A DNA stretch of 64,000 nt. Source: Sternotherus odoratus. Taxonomy: Eukaryota > Chordata > Testudines > Kinosternidae. Location of the stretch: positions 1,178,001 to 1,242,000 of the forward strand of contig JAVMKO010000007.1 of NCBI GenBank assembly GCA_032164245.1, written 5' to 3'. Positions 22,501 through 33,745 of the stretch are shown here, in pieces (position 1 is the first letter of the stretch; every line of letters begins with the position of its first letter). The position numbers and the translations under genes are program-made. Below the pieces are notes generated by a model. That model did no database searches. It was not told where the DNA came from and was given only the letters and a program-made list of their open reading frames with translations.

Positions 22501-23980
22501 GTGCCCTGGCGCTGGGCGATTGGCTATTCTGGGATGGTGTGCATATACACATTTATCCTGGACCTGAGAAACTTACCCCAAAATGTCATCAAAATCATGA
22601 AACACTTCTGCTTCAACATAATGGCATTTGCCACTGGGAAAAAGTTTCATCAAACATTTCTGGACCAGTTTGAGTAATGAATGTACTGACAGGGAAGTAA
22701 AATTGGTCTAAGTGAGAATCTGTTCCCCTGTGTGCAGGGGGAAAGAAGAGGAAAGAGGAAGGCTCCGTAGACACTTGCCTACCTTTCTGCCTCGCAACAC
22801 CCTGAACTGGGGACAACTGTTTGTTCTATTCTTCTCTTTCTGTTTTTTGAAGTCCAGCTTCATAATGATTTACCTTTTATAAACATCCCTTTCTGTACAT
22901 TAGAAACAGAGACTCCGGAGTCGTGCTAGGCTGAAAGGAAACCGCACTAGGATGCAGACTCAAGAAATGTAAAAGCTGCATATAAAGAAACTGGAATTAT
23001 AGAAGGGGGGGGCCTTTATATGATATTTTCAGATAATAAAACTCTGGGACTTGCATAAACAAAAAAGGTGAAAGAAGATCCGATTGAATGTCAGATCTGT
23101 GCCCAAAGATTTGGGCTAAAAAAAAGTTCCAAGCAAATAATTGGCTTTCAGCTTCACATCCTAGAGGAAGAGAATGCTTTGGCGGTTTATGAGGGGGTTG
23201 TATTTCTTACTGAGCCATTTGCCTTCCCACCAAGTTACAGAGCAAAGCTGTTTGTGGCAAGAAGGCACTACCCAGACCCAGCCCAAAAATGGATTTTCAC
23301 TGATTTGAAATTCCAAAGCAATCAGGCCTCCCATGTAAAACAAAATATGCAGAGGGAAAGAAATAACTCAATGGATGCTGCGGCCTTGGCAGAGAGCACT
23401 GTGGTGCCACCTCATCCACATTGCGTGTCAGTCCAATGGAAACACTGAAGGGATGGTGCGGGGGACATGTCCTGGCAAACTCCTGCATCCTGAGAATAGA
23501 GGCCAGTCCTCCAATATTCTGTGCTTCTCCCAGCCCCCAGTTCTGGCAGACAGGACCGTTTATTTTCTCATGCTGTGCTGCCTGCTATTGGCAATGTCCC
23601 CATCCATTTCATATTCTGGCACCTTGAATTGGTACATGGATGCCACAGAAGGGAAAGTAAATGCTGGAACTGCCTGTATGAATGCAAATAGAAATTTTCT
23701 ATCTCTGTTATGGTGAGTTTTACATGGGGATATGTTATGCAGAAAACCAGTTTATCACAGGACAGAAATCAGGTGGGCCATTGAATTTCCCTTTCTTTTC
23801 AGGATTGCACTGGGTGGAATATGTCCTGAGACAAATGCAGCCGTGCTGTAATACTATCTAATTCACCAAGTGTTTTTTATTTACTGGGCACTTGCCAGAG
23901 TTGCACTAATAAGCAGTGCCAACCCAAAGGTCTTTCAAACTCAATCGGGTACAAAATACAGTATGAGGCTTATTAAAATG
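22501..23980. other. Unique non-coding DNA
   Basis: An open frame of 126 codons at 23068-23448 begins with CQIC-type cysteines but has no further zinc-finger spacing and no known resemblance, so it is not called. No repeat family recognised. Confidence 0.35.
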
Positions 23981-23984
23981 ACAG

Positions 23985-24200
23985 CTTCCAATCAAAATTA
24001 ATGGAATCATCATTAAAAAACGAACATAGGCGTGTTATTCTGCGGTGCAAGAGCAAATTAAAACTGCCCGGGCAGAACCTTAACCTGAACTTCAATAACA
24101 CTCCGAGCTGCTCTCCGGGACATGCGAACGCCGTGATCACATGGCACTCTGTCAGGCGCCAAAAGGCTGGAGAGGGAAGCAAGACCAATGCAAGTAAGCT
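23985..24200. other. Possible conserved non-coding element
   Basis: Repeat-free, with homeodomain-type AATTAATGG and TCATTAAAA sites on the left and a CpG-containing right half (GCTCTCCGGGACATGCGAAC). Retained CpGs in otherwise CpG-poor DNA hint at selection, but this cannot be shown from one sequence. Confidence 0.25.
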
Positions 24201-24334
24201 TTGATGGGTCACTTTTTACATTAAGGCTCCATTACTAAAAGCTTATTCAACTGTTAGAGTCCATAGGTCAGTAGGTTGCTTATAACCGTGGCTCATAATC
24301 ATCTGTAACACCTTGCACTGTTGTGCTTATAACC

Positions 24335-24385
24335 ATTCTATCTATCTAATCTATCCACCTATCTAGCTATCTAGCTATAATATGC
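24335..24385. repeat. CTAT-type microsatellite, imperfect
   Basis: Runs of CTATCTATCTAATCTATC and CTAGCTATCTAGCTAT. Confidence 0.7.
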
Positions 24386-24487
24386 TTGTAACAGCCATTA
24401 ATCTTATATTAACCATTTACAAATGAAAACTTAATATAAAGTAGGATCTCTCTATTTTTCTTAATGCCAATGGAAGGATGGCCTTAT

Positions 24488-24766
24488 TGTTAAGCAATAG
24501 ACTGAGACTTGGGGGAGAGACGTGGGTTAGTTCTTAGCTCTGCTACGGACTTCCCTCTGTGCTCTTGAGGAAGTTCTGTAATTTCTTGGGTCTTAATTCC
24601 CTACCAGTCAAATGAGGATTGTAATGCTCCCCATCTCCATTGCTTGTCCATTTATGCCGTAATCTTTTTGAAGGCAGGGAATGTTTTTTAATATGTGGCT
24701 GTACAGCACCAAGCACAAGGAGGCACCATATCGGATGGCGTCTCTGGGCACTATTGTAATACAAAG
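24488..24766 (+). mobile_element. MIR/CORE-SINE-like copy, nearly full length
   Basis: Head GAGACTTGGGGGAGAGACGT and GGTTAGTTCTTAGCTCTGC, core CTCTTGAGGAAGTTCTGTAA, tail TGAAGGCAGGGAATG and GTACAGCACCAAGCACAAGG, ending ATTGTAATACAAA. Confidence 0.65.
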
Positions 24767-24769
24767 ATC

Positions 24770-25085
24770 AAGACTAACTGGGGCAGGAGAGGAGGGAGGC
24801 TGAGGAAATTGGCCTGCCTTTCCCTCCTCTTCCTCTACAACCTCTGTAAAACTAGCAGTGAGCTGGCAGCCAATCTCGGAGTGTCTCCGAAAGACTGGAG
24901 CAACATCCGGAAAAACGAGCTCTGTGCCAAAGCCAAGCACATCCCTGATAAGGGACGCCTGTCTGCGGCGCGCTGGGCAGACCTTCCCACCCAGCTGCAC
25001 TATGGGCGCAGACAGAAACAGAGGCAAATCGAATGCAGAGGGGACCATAAAAAAAATTAAGATAAAATGAGATTCCCTTGCCACT
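24770..25085. other. GC-rich unique stretch
   Basis: Open frames of 121 codons (+) and 158 codons (-, running into the SINE) overlap here, but neither shows a domain, and the minus frame crosses SINE sequence, so neither is called. An exon fragment cannot be ruled out. Confidence 0.3.
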
Positions 25086-25089
25086 TAAT

Positions 25090-25215
25090 CATGTAAATTT
25101 GTGAATGTAGCTTGACGACAATGACTCAGAGGAAAACAATTACCTTATCGGCAGCCCTCGATAGCCCGGGCCATAAATGAAAATCAATGATCAATTGACA
25201 TTCCCTATCACAACC
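25090..25215. other. Possible conserved non-coding element
   Basis: Holds AATGACTCAGA (AP-1-like), CAATTACC (homeodomain-like), CTTATCGG (GATA-like) and GAAAATCAATGATCAATTGA within 110 bp of repeat-free DNA. Such density can arise by chance. Confidence 0.25.
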
Positions 25216-25690
25216 CTAGCCTCTAGTGAGTCTATTTCACCCTCTCAGATCTGTTTCCTCTAACAGGCTCAGCATAAGGAGAGGTTGCTGGCTCATCTAA
25301 AGACCTTTTAGGGAAGTGGGCTCTGGAAATTCAGGCTAGAATGCTCACAGTATCTTGGCTAGTGTGCCACAGCTTAACTTCACACCATCAATGTGAACAG
25401 TCTTATTTCCATGCCTTCTTTCGGCGCTGCTGAGCCTGGTTCTTTCCCCCCTTTTACATCACTCTGGGAATAGGAAGGCGTGGAAAAGCAAATGACAGCC
25501 ACCTTAAGGCTCCTCTTGGACTGCCAGAATGGTGCAATGGGACCATAGAGACAAGGAGAACAATGCACACGGTTATTGCAATCATATCTCTATGAGCACT
25601 ACAGCAGAAAGCAGACTGTCCTGATCCGACCGACTGTGCAGAAGGCTGGGGCTGTGTGAACCACGGGGGGAGGGGGGGGTTCGGTGAGTA
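25216..25690. other. Unique non-coding DNA
   Basis: Nothing recognised apart from a G-run near 25664-25680. Confidence 0.4.
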
Positions 25691-25691
25691 G

Positions 25692-25809
25692 AAGGATGTG
25701 GTCCGGTGGTTAGGGCCCCCGCTTAACCCTTTTGAGACCCAGGTTCCATTCCTCTTTTACCATCAGCTTCCTGTGTGACCTTTGGCAAGTTACTTAGCCA
25801 CTGGGCTTC
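25692..25809 (+). mobile_element. CORE-SINE-like head
   Basis: GTGGTCCGGTGGTTAGGGC, GAGACCCAGGTTCCATTCC and TGTGACCTTTGGCAAGTTAC follow the tRNA-related head and core. It is cut off by the next SINE. Confidence 0.6.
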
Positions 25810-25982
25810 GGGGATAATTCAGTGGTTTGAGCATTGGCCTACTAAACCCAAGATTATGAGTTCAATCCTTGAGGGGGCCCTGTAGGGATCTTGGGCAAAA
25901 ATCTGTCAGGACAGTACTTGGTCCTGCAGGCAGGGGACTGGACTACCTGACCGTCTTCCAGTTCCATGAGCTATATTTAAAT
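25810..25982 (+). mobile_element. tRNA-derived SINE with CR1-like tail
   Basis: The head GGGGATAATTCAGTGG (A-box) and TATGAGTTCAATCCTTGAGG (B-box GAGTTCAATCC) is tRNA-like in spacing. The tail AGTACTTGGTCCTGCAGGCA, GGGGACTGGACTACCTGACC matches the CR1 3' end (GGTCCTGCTTTGAGCAGG, GGACTAGATGACC). This pairing fits the tortoise Pol III SINE, mobilised by CR1. Confidence 0.75.
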
Positions 25983-26135
25983 AGAAATACACGTGCTCTA
26001 ATTTACTCTACTTAGGCTGGGTAAAATCCAAGGAAATCCCCTGGACTCAGGGGAATGCATATGGCCCTAATCTAGCAAAGTACTCTGAGCATATGAGTAG
26101 TCCCATTGACTCCCCAGGGACTGTCACTTACTATG

Positions 26136-26310
26136 TACAGTCGGACCCTGAAATACCGGGACGATTGGGATCCAAAAATACCTGATTGTGGGTTTGCGGT
26201 ATTGTGGGGTCGTGTGATATCAAAGTGCTGTGCGCCGCTGCCATCGGGCGCCCTGCGTTATAAGTGGATTTGTGCTATTGCGGGGTGTGGTATTGCGGGG
26301 TTCCACTGTA
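26136..26310. mobile_element. Tigger/mariner-like MITE
   Basis: Ends TACAGTCGGACCCTG and GCGGGGTTCCACTGTA are inverted (pogo/Tigger CAGTGGAACCC type), with TA at both borders. The 171-bp inside is repeated GCGGTATTGTGGGG-like text with no transposase. Confidence 0.75.
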
Positions 26311-27457
26311 TTTGTCCAGCACCAGCCACAGTGGGGGGATCTGATTGAATGTTAACTAATATTCATACGCTTAAAGCTAAGCATGTGCTTAAGTGTTTTG
26401 TTGGAGAGGGGCTTGTGTGCTAGCTGAAGCATGAATTAAGATTTTATTGTCGCAGCTGATCTGCACACACACACTCTTATGAAATCAGCTCTACCTCCTC
26501 AGCTCCACGCCCTCCCATTGCTCGCACTCTGACACCGTCATTTGTACTTATCAGGTAGAAAATAAGGCAAGGAGAGGAAAAGACAAACAGGAAGATAGCA
26601 AGGAGGGGAAACTCCCAAAAGACAGAAGTCTGTGCGTTTGCTGCCAGCTATTATAACGTAAAGGCCGGAGAGCGGAGATTTCGCTGTCTCCTACCTGGCT
26701 GCACGGAATGTCAGGACTTTAGCCTAACAACTCAGTCAGAGGGTGAAGACAGTGAACTTGGGACTCAGGTTCTCCCGATAAAGGGAGGTGCAACAGGCAG
26801 AGCAAGAGTTGGAATCTACCTTTTACACACAGAGAGTAATCCAAGTTTCGTGCTGATATTTAAAAGATCTTTGCCCTTTAGCTCAAACAGGAAATCTTAA
26901 AATGGAAAATATGCAGCATAAAGGAAGGGGCGAGGCTCACTTGAAAAGTAAGAATGTACATGGGGATAGGAAACAACAGGTTGTTAAGAAAATAAAATTC
27001 AGCTTTAAAAAAAATCAAGGCCCAATATAGATTTTTTTTTCCATTTTGGGTCAGGAATATTATTAATATTTTTTCTAGGCTTTGCAGTCAGCAGAGAAGG
27101 TTTCGCAAGCAGCGGGGGAAACTCTTTTTTTTCCCCCTCTCTTGATCCTATATTTTTGCTCCTCTGTTCATGGGCCGGCTCTGAACAGAAATTTGACGTG
27201 CAAGAGGGAAAAAATAAACACAATGAAGGTGCATTTCAAACAGATCAAGAGGAAGGAAAAACAGGGAGATGAGCTGAATCCCCAGTGCCCTCCCCCCGGT
27301 AATGCGTTCCATCTTGGTGGACCCTTTCACGCAGATGGAGATCCAGAATGAGGGACCTCAACTGGTGTGAGTTAGCACAGCTCCACTGAAGTCGGGGATG
27401 CACTTGTACCCCAGCGGAGGGTTTGGGCCATTGGGATGTATGCAGGTACATAGGACC
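26311..27457. other. Unique non-coding DNA
   Basis: An AACTGGTGTGAGTTAGCACAG stretch (27359-27380) resembles the worn foldback family. Nothing else recognised. Confidence 0.4.
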
Positions 27458-28030
27458 CTCTATTCCATTGGTTCTCAAAGTGGGGGTCGGGATCCCTCTG
27501 GGGGTCACGAGCCAGTTCTGTGGGGGTCGTGAGCCCCTCCTGCCAGCAGCCGGCCCCGAACAATGCCGCTGTCGCGGGCTGCTGGCATCCGGCCCCTGCT
27601 GCTGCAGGCAGCCCGTGCCCCTGCCATGGTGGGCTGCCAGCGCCCCCATACGGTCGGTCCCTGTCGCAGCTCCTGCCGCGGTGGGCTGCTGGTGGCCCTG
27701 AGAGCCCGGTCCGGGCCCTGGTTCGTGCTGCGGCGGGCTGCCGGCAATGCCACGTGCCCGACCCAGCCCCGGCCCTGCTGAGGTGGGCTTCCGGCACCCC
27801 CATGAGCCTGGCCCCTGCTGCGGTGGGCTGCCGGTGCTTCCGTGAGGCCGCTGGAACCCCCCCCCTCACTGGCCTTGGGGGGCTGCTGGAACCCCCCCCT
27901 TCCCAGCCCCTGCCGCATTGGGCTGCAGGCCCCCCCCCCCCCGCCTGACCCCAAGGGGGGGTCGCTCTTAGAGGCCTGGTGTGGGAAAGAGGTCACCACT
28001 ACAAAACGTTTGAGAACCACTGGTCTATTC
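27458..28030. mobile_element. GC-rich non-autonomous hAT element
   Basis: The element 27466-28022 starts CATTGGTTCTCAAAG and ends GTTTGAGAACCACTG. Flanks CTCTATTC and GTCTATTC are an 8-bp target duplication with one mismatch. Inside are about six worn tandem units around GGTGGGCTGCCGGC. The long open frames on both strands (up to 171 codons) follow from the GC-rich repeats and are not genes. Confidence 0.85.
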
Positions 28031-29030
28031 AGAGCTCCTCACAGGAACAGGGCCTGAAATTGCCTCTAAATACAGGGATCACCAGGTAATTCTGTTGCTG
28101 CTATTACATCAATGCTGCCGTTAGCTGAGTTGCTGAGAATAAGTTTATTTACTTGCCCAACTGTCCTGATTAGTAAACTGCCTGTTTTTTTTATTTGCTT
28201 GCTGAACCCAGATGCCATATAAAAGCGATGGCAGGAGAGGAAAAAGTTAACTCAGTATCATTAGTACTATTTGCAGTAATATCTGCTAATGCTAATTAAA
28301 GAAACAGCTAATGCCAAGACATACACTGTCCCACAAGCCAACTGGGAACACTCCCAACCTGTTGGCAACAGACAGCCTGGGAGAGCACGGGAAAGCCTCA
28401 GGACTGCAATCACCAACAATGACACCGAGTCTACAAGCCATTGCTCTAGATTTTCCATCTCCGCTCCTTGTAAAGCAGCTGATCCAGCTCTCTAAAAGCT
28501 CCAGGGTGGTGACTTTGCCTGTCATTCATCCAGCAGCAGTTAGAATAGGATTAAAGGACAAGTACGGCCCTTGGCCTCGAGCTCCAAGAAGCTGTTTGCC
28601 AATCCCACAACTCTCCTGGCTGTACTGCACCTGTCAGTAATTCACTGTGGCCATGGCCCCAAAGCAGGAGGCCAGATTCTTAGCTGGCGTAAATCAGTGG
28701 AGCTCCTGTGGCTTCAGTGGAATTGCACTGATTGCCCCCAGTCTCTTGCTTTCGCCGACATGGCTGCAGATCTGCTGCACCAGATTTTACACCAGGTCAG
28801 TTCTCTTCTCCGTTGTCACAGCTCTACACCAGTGTCATGCAGCCACTACTGTCTTATGCCTCCCATGGGCTGCCGGGCTGCCGCTGCCCGAGCTCCCTCC
28901 AGCGTGCTGGGAGGCTGTGGAGCAAGTGCTAATGCAGTTCCAAGCAGCATCAGGGGACCGGCTCTGCCTATCATATGTGGCCCTGGTCACCATCTGGTTA
29001 TTCATCCTCCTGGCACCCCGAGGAGGTAGG
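28031..29030. other. Mostly unique DNA
   Basis: A GATTCTTAGCTGGCGTAAAT..GGAATTGCACTGATTGCC stretch at 28675-28735 fits the worn foldback family. Open frames of 109-152 codons in 28311-29087 have no family resemblance. Confidence 0.35.
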
Positions 29031-29032
29031 GC

Positions 29033-29183
29033 GGTGCTGTTATCCCCAGCATGCAGATGGCAAGTCAGGCACAGAGAGGCTAAATAACTTGACCAAGTTC
29101 ACACCAAAAATCTGTGGCAGAGAAGGGACTTGCACCACGAGGCTCATGCACTAACCACTGTACCATACTTCTCTCTGTGCATC
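29033..29183 (-). mobile_element. MIR/CORE-SINE-like copy
   Basis: Reverse layout: GTTATCCCCAGCATGCAGAT, GCACAGAGAGGCTAAATAAC, GTCACACC-like text and CACTAACCACTGTACCATAC. Confidence 0.65.
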
Positions 29184-29884
29184 ATGGACCACACAGAGCA
29201 ATTTATCCCTTACTAGGGCCTCTGGTCACAGCCCTGTTTCTACATGGATTTCCATTGAGAACAGTTGCAGCCTGGAGAGTCTTGAAGTGAAGGCTTAGGT
29301 TATGGGGTCGTTTAAAGTCAGGTCTTCTGCCAAGGCTCATCTAATATAGCTCAGTGTTTGACTGGCAGGAGAGATGATTGAAAAGATTCCAGCTACCTTG
29401 TAATAATTGACATTCTAGTCATTTGTGTTAATACAGAAAATTCACCCTCCTGTCTGAAGCCAATTGTTTGTTTTCCTCTCCAGGGGAGCAAACAGATCTC
29501 CCTGTGTCTTTGCTGTGACAGTATGTAGTGTTCTGTTTCATTACACAACTGGATGTTTTGCGGCTATACAAATGTGTAGTGGATTCTCATCAAAATGAGT
29601 AGGGCACTTAGAGCTGTTTGCTCAACTGATCAAACACTTATAAGTCTCTGGTTCTGAATGTAGAGTGCCTGGAACAGTTGAAGAGCGATGTAGCCACTCC
29701 AGTGCAAAACCTTAGTGGTGATAGGGTAACCACGAATTACTCCACTTTCCAACAGGGGTTAGCTCCACCACAGCACATAGGAGCTTTTCCTCTCTGCACT
29801 AGAGAGTTTGCACTGGTGCACACAGACTGCTGGCTGGGCAACAGCTGGATAGAACTAGGGCAAATTCCCAGTAAAGATAAGGCC
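29184..29884. other. Unique non-coding DNA
   Basis: Nothing recognised. Confidence 0.4.
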
Positions 29885-30470
29885 TGAATCATCCAACATT
29901 TAAGACATGCCTGACTAACCTAATTGCCTTCTATGATGAGATAACTGGCTATGTGGATGAGGGGAAAGCAGTGACTTGACTTTAGCAAAGCTTTTGATAT
30001 GGCCTTCCACAGTATTCTTGCCAGCAAGTTATAGGCTGGATGAATGAACTATAAGATGGATAGAAAGCTGGCTAGATTGTCGGACTCAACAAGTAGCGAT
30101 CAATAGCTCCATGTCTAGTTGGCAGTCAGTATCAAGCGGAGTACCCCAAGGGTCGGGCTTGGGGCTGGTTTTGTTCAATATCTTTATCAATGACCTGGAG
30201 GATGGCGTGGACTGCACCCTCAGCAAGTTTGCAGATGACACTCAACAGGGAGGCGTGGTAGATACAGTGGAGGGTAGAGATAGGATACAGGTGGACCTAG
30301 ACAAATTAGAGGATTGGGCCAAAAGAAATCTGATGAGGTTCAACAAGGACAAGTGCAGAGTCCTGCATTTAGGATGGAAGAATCCCATGCACTGCTACAG
30401 ATTAGGGACCGAGTGGGTAGGAGGCAGTTCTTCAGAAAAGGACCTAGGGGTTACAGTGGACCAGTGAGTC
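29885..30470 (+). mobile_element. CR1 internal fragment with reverse transcriptase motifs
   Basis: Truncated at both ends. The start (TGACTAACCTAATTGCCTTC) precedes the first palm motif; then [22 protein letters not shown] and SKFADDTQ are read in the frame 30111-30467, followed by [18 protein letters not shown]. The FADD box is intact but the frame upstream is broken. The 3' break at GGTTACAGTGGACCAGTGAG coincides with the start of LTR-like text. Confidence 0.85.
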
Positions 30471-31050
30471 TTCACATTGTTACGCAGGGCCTAACACCAG
30501 CAGTATGTGAGGATCCACAGCTCTTGAACCCAGGTCCTCTGCCAACCTTAACATCCCAAATGCCATCTGGAAGTTTGCTAGTAGCTTGTGGATTGAATGG
30601 CCTCACCAGAGGCATCGCACATGGTTGTATTAACTGGAGATGCACCCAACCCCACTGATTGGTCAGGCTGTGCTATTTAAGCCAGAAAGAGGCACAGGAA
30701 GTTGTCTGTGTGGGTGAGTTTATAGCTGCTATGTTGGACCTTGACTTCTTATCTGACTGCAGATTCCTGCTTCCCTCACCTACTCCTGGTTCCTATCCCT
30801 GTTCTCAGCTTCAAACTTCACCACCAACCTCTGACTCTGATTCCAGCTCTGATATTGGCTGTGGTATTTGGCCACTGACTCCATTTCTGACCTTTGGCTC
30901 CGATTTCTGACTCTGACTCTGGTTCTGACCCTCAGTTCTGTTTCATGATTCCTGGCTTCTTCTCCAACTGGCCCTTGCTCCTCTTCTGACCACTAGCTCA
31001 GACTGCCCATGTCCTGGTCCCTAAACTGAGCTACCAGCGTGGGAGGAAGA
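30471..31050 (+). mobile_element. Possible LTR-like block
   Basis: It starts where the CR1 stops. ATTGGTCAGGCTGTGCTATTTAAG holds a reverse CCAAT box 13 bp before a TATTTAAG box. From 30820 to 31000 there is a degenerate tandem of CTGACTCTG-like units. No target duplication or clear TG..CA pair was found, so this is tentative. Confidence 0.3.
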
Positions 31051-32474
31051 AAAAAGGTACCCAACAGCCTCCAGAAGGTTCTGTTCTGTGGGTGGGGTCT
31101 TGCTCTTTCAGATCTCTTTTGCCCAGAGTAGCTGTGTGGTCGTCACTCACGGCTTCAACAACCCCTTGTGTTGCAATGGAGGCAGGATTGGGGGGGTGAC
31201 CAGTGCCTTCAAGGGGATGGGAAAGCCCCTGGGTCCTCAGCGGGGGTGACTGACTGGGGATTAATTACTGATGGCCTAAAGCCTGGTTTAGAGCCATTAA
31301 ATCCAGCTGGTCACCACTGTCCCAATAAATGCCCCACACCTCAGGAGACTCGTGCTATTTTAAAAATGGGAAAATAATTTAGGCACATGGATTTTTTTTA
31401 ATGGGTGTTGCAGTTGCAGTTTAGTATGTGCAGATATTTCTAGAGAATTAATGACCTTTACATTAGCTAGTCAGACTGATTGAATCATCTCTTTGCATTG
31501 CATTTGGTTTATAAATTCTGTTCCAGGTACGTCAGTCAGGCAAAGCAAAGGGAATAACTTTCTAAAATGTAAAGTAAGTCTAACAGTCCTCTTAAGAGCT
31601 TTTGTTTTAGATTCACTGTAACTTGAGATCTTTTTAGGCTCATGAGCAGGATACATTTGGAAGGCATATTATAAAATAAAAGGTAAGTGAGGTCACTCAC
31701 ACAACACAGATTTCCTCAGAACTGCTTTGATCAAACTTTTTAATTAAAGTTTTTAGACTCACTTGTTTATGTCTGATATGATTGGTCAAACAGTGTTGGG
31801 AAGTGCTGCTAAAATATCTGCTTGAGCATTACCCAGAAGGGAAAATACTTGTAATGAACTGAAATAAATGAAATGAAGTAAAAAAGGAATTCAAAACAGG
31901 CTTTTAAATCACTAATTTCAATCCCTAACTTTATTATGAGGGGAAAAGGCACCTCTTTCCTTGGGTCATTTGATAATTTAAAAAATGAATGTCTACATTC
32001 AAATAACTATAGTTTTAATTCAAAGATATTTAAATTATAATCTTGCCTGTCATTATTCATTGTATTTCTTTTCAAAAATTACTTGTTGCACCAGAACGAC
32101 TCAAGATTCCAATCTCTGCTCCTTTTTATACAGCTAGATAGTGGCTGAACTGTTGGCCTGGCCATGTCTGCAGTCTACATAGTCATAACAATTAAACACA
32201 ATGATAATTTATAATTCATCTATTTTAACTAATTTCTTCAAATGCGGCGCATGCACAACGGTTCAATGGAGCTGAACTATATGAAAAGTCTGAAGAGTTT
32301 GTGTTGTTTTTAAGGCCAAACAAAGATCTGAAACACAGTCCCAGCTTCCCCACGGGACCCATTTTTAACTTAATTTTAACTCATAAACTAATTAACTGGA
32401 AATGCTCAGAAAGTTCATTCTGTTCTCAAAGAGCCATCTTGCTGGGGAAGATACACTGGAGTCTTCTGATATAA
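31051..32474. other. Unique AT-rich non-coding DNA
   Basis: Nothing recognised. Confidence 0.4.
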
Positions 32475-32475
32475 C

Positions 32476-32634
32476 ACAAAGAACGGGGAGTCCTTGTGGC
32501 ACCTTAAAGACTAGCAAATGCATTTCAGCCTTATTATTTATTATTTATTTATTAGTCTCTAAGGTGCCACTGGGACTCCTCGTTCTTTTTGCAGATACAG
32601 ACTAACACGGCAGCTACTCTGAAACCTGATAGAA
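32476..32634. mobile_element. Foldback Penelope-like fragment
   Basis: Left arm AAGAACGGGGAGTCCTTGTG and GCACCTTAAAGACT (32479-32512) pairs with AGTCTCTAAGGTGCCACTGG and GACTCCTCGTTCTT (32554-32588) around a TTATTTATTATTT tract. The right side continues into CAGACTAACACGGCAGCTAC, the family end. The hammerhead region is missing. Confidence 0.7.
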
Positions 32635-32770
32635 TCCCAGGGTTCAGTGGAGAACTCAGCTCAGCTTTCACTCTGGAGCCAGGCCTGGCACCTCCACCCA
32701 TGGGCCTGGTTCTTTATAATACTGAGGAAGATAGAGGGCTTGATCCTCATTCATGCTAAGGCCAACTCTG

Positions 32771-32910
32771 TAGGGTGACCAGATGTCCCAATTTTATAGG
32801 GACAGTCCTGATTTTTGAGTCTTTTCCTTATATAGGCTCCTATTCCCCCCCTTCCCCCACACACACACCCTGTCCCAATTTTTCACACGTGCTGTCTGGT
32901 TGCCCTACAA
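32771..32910. mobile_element. MITE with AGGGTGACCAGA termini
   Basis: TAGGGTGACCAGATGTCC on the left and CTGTCTGGTTGCCCTA on the right are inverted; TA flanks both ends. The inside TTTTATAGGGACAGTCCTGA and ACACCCTGTCCCAATTTTTC also pair. Likely a mariner-type MITE. Confidence 0.65.
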
Positions 32911-33655
32911 CTCTGCCAGTGTAAAAGGGCCTAGAAGTGGGAGTAAAATTCTCCATTCCAGTTAATGGGAATTCATATAAAACTATGAGGCAGCTTTGAA
33001 AATCTTAGCCTTGGTGCATCCACTCCATGACAGCAGAGGAGCTGACGTGGGACCCGATTATGGAACATCTTACTCACGTAGGTGAGCAGTTACTCTCACA
33101 AATTGTCCCATTTACTCGCTGGGACTCATATGAGTAACTGCATAGCAATGTGAATAAGAGGCTCAGCATCTAGCCCTGAGAGATGTACCGTGACTAAGTC
33201 TAGTTACTTTGAAGCTGAACGGTGCCTGTAGGCCACTGGCCTGTATTAGATAAATCTTTCTTGTTGTCCCCTGATGTTCAGGGAGATATACTAGCTCTTA
33301 CACCCTTCCAGGAGGTGCGACAAATGCTCCCCCTTGTACCTCACTTCCAGTACACACAAAAAACAACCTGCCAGAATCCAACCCTTAGACTGCAATAAGA
33401 AACCATCGTAGTTAGGGCCAAACTCTGTGTTCTCACACACCCTGTGTAATCCAATTGACACCATTGGACTGATTCGTGTGTAAGGTGAGCTGGATTTGAT
33501 CCAATATGTTCTAGTATATTTAATGTCAATATTTACCTTTAATTTAATTTATACAAGTAAGCTGAGATAGACATATGACACCAGTCATCATTGTCTTGCT
33601 GTTACTTAGTTACCCCATTGGTTTGTCATATCCCCCTGTTGTCTCACATTTAGTA
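32911..33655. other. Unique non-coding DNA
   Basis: Nothing recognised. Confidence 0.4.
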
Positions 33656-33745
33656 GTTGGATTATAAACTCTTTGGGGACAGGGACTATCTATTTTTATT
33701 TAGCAGTATGACAGCCCCTAACGGATGAGGGTTCTGATCCCAAAT
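33656..33745 (+). mobile_element. CORE-SINE tail fragment
   Basis: GATTATAAACTCTTTGGGGA, CAGGGACTATCT and a GTTCTGATCCC stretch match the family's extended tail. Confidence 0.5.

Noticed and set aside
23068..23448. 126-codon frame beginning with CQIC
   Set aside because: Only one cysteine pair, no C2H2 or RING spacing, and no splice sites or upstream exon seen.
24608..25084. 158-codon frame on the minus strand
   Set aside because: Its 3' third is CORE-SINE sequence, so it is unlikely to be a real exon.
25810..25882. tRNA gene
   Set aside because: A- and B-box words are present, but stems are worn and a CR1-like tail follows, so it is a SINE.
27372..28020. Open frames of 134-171 codons on both strands
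   Set aside because: They lie in the GC-rich repeats of a hAT element, where stop codons are rare, and have low-complexity content.
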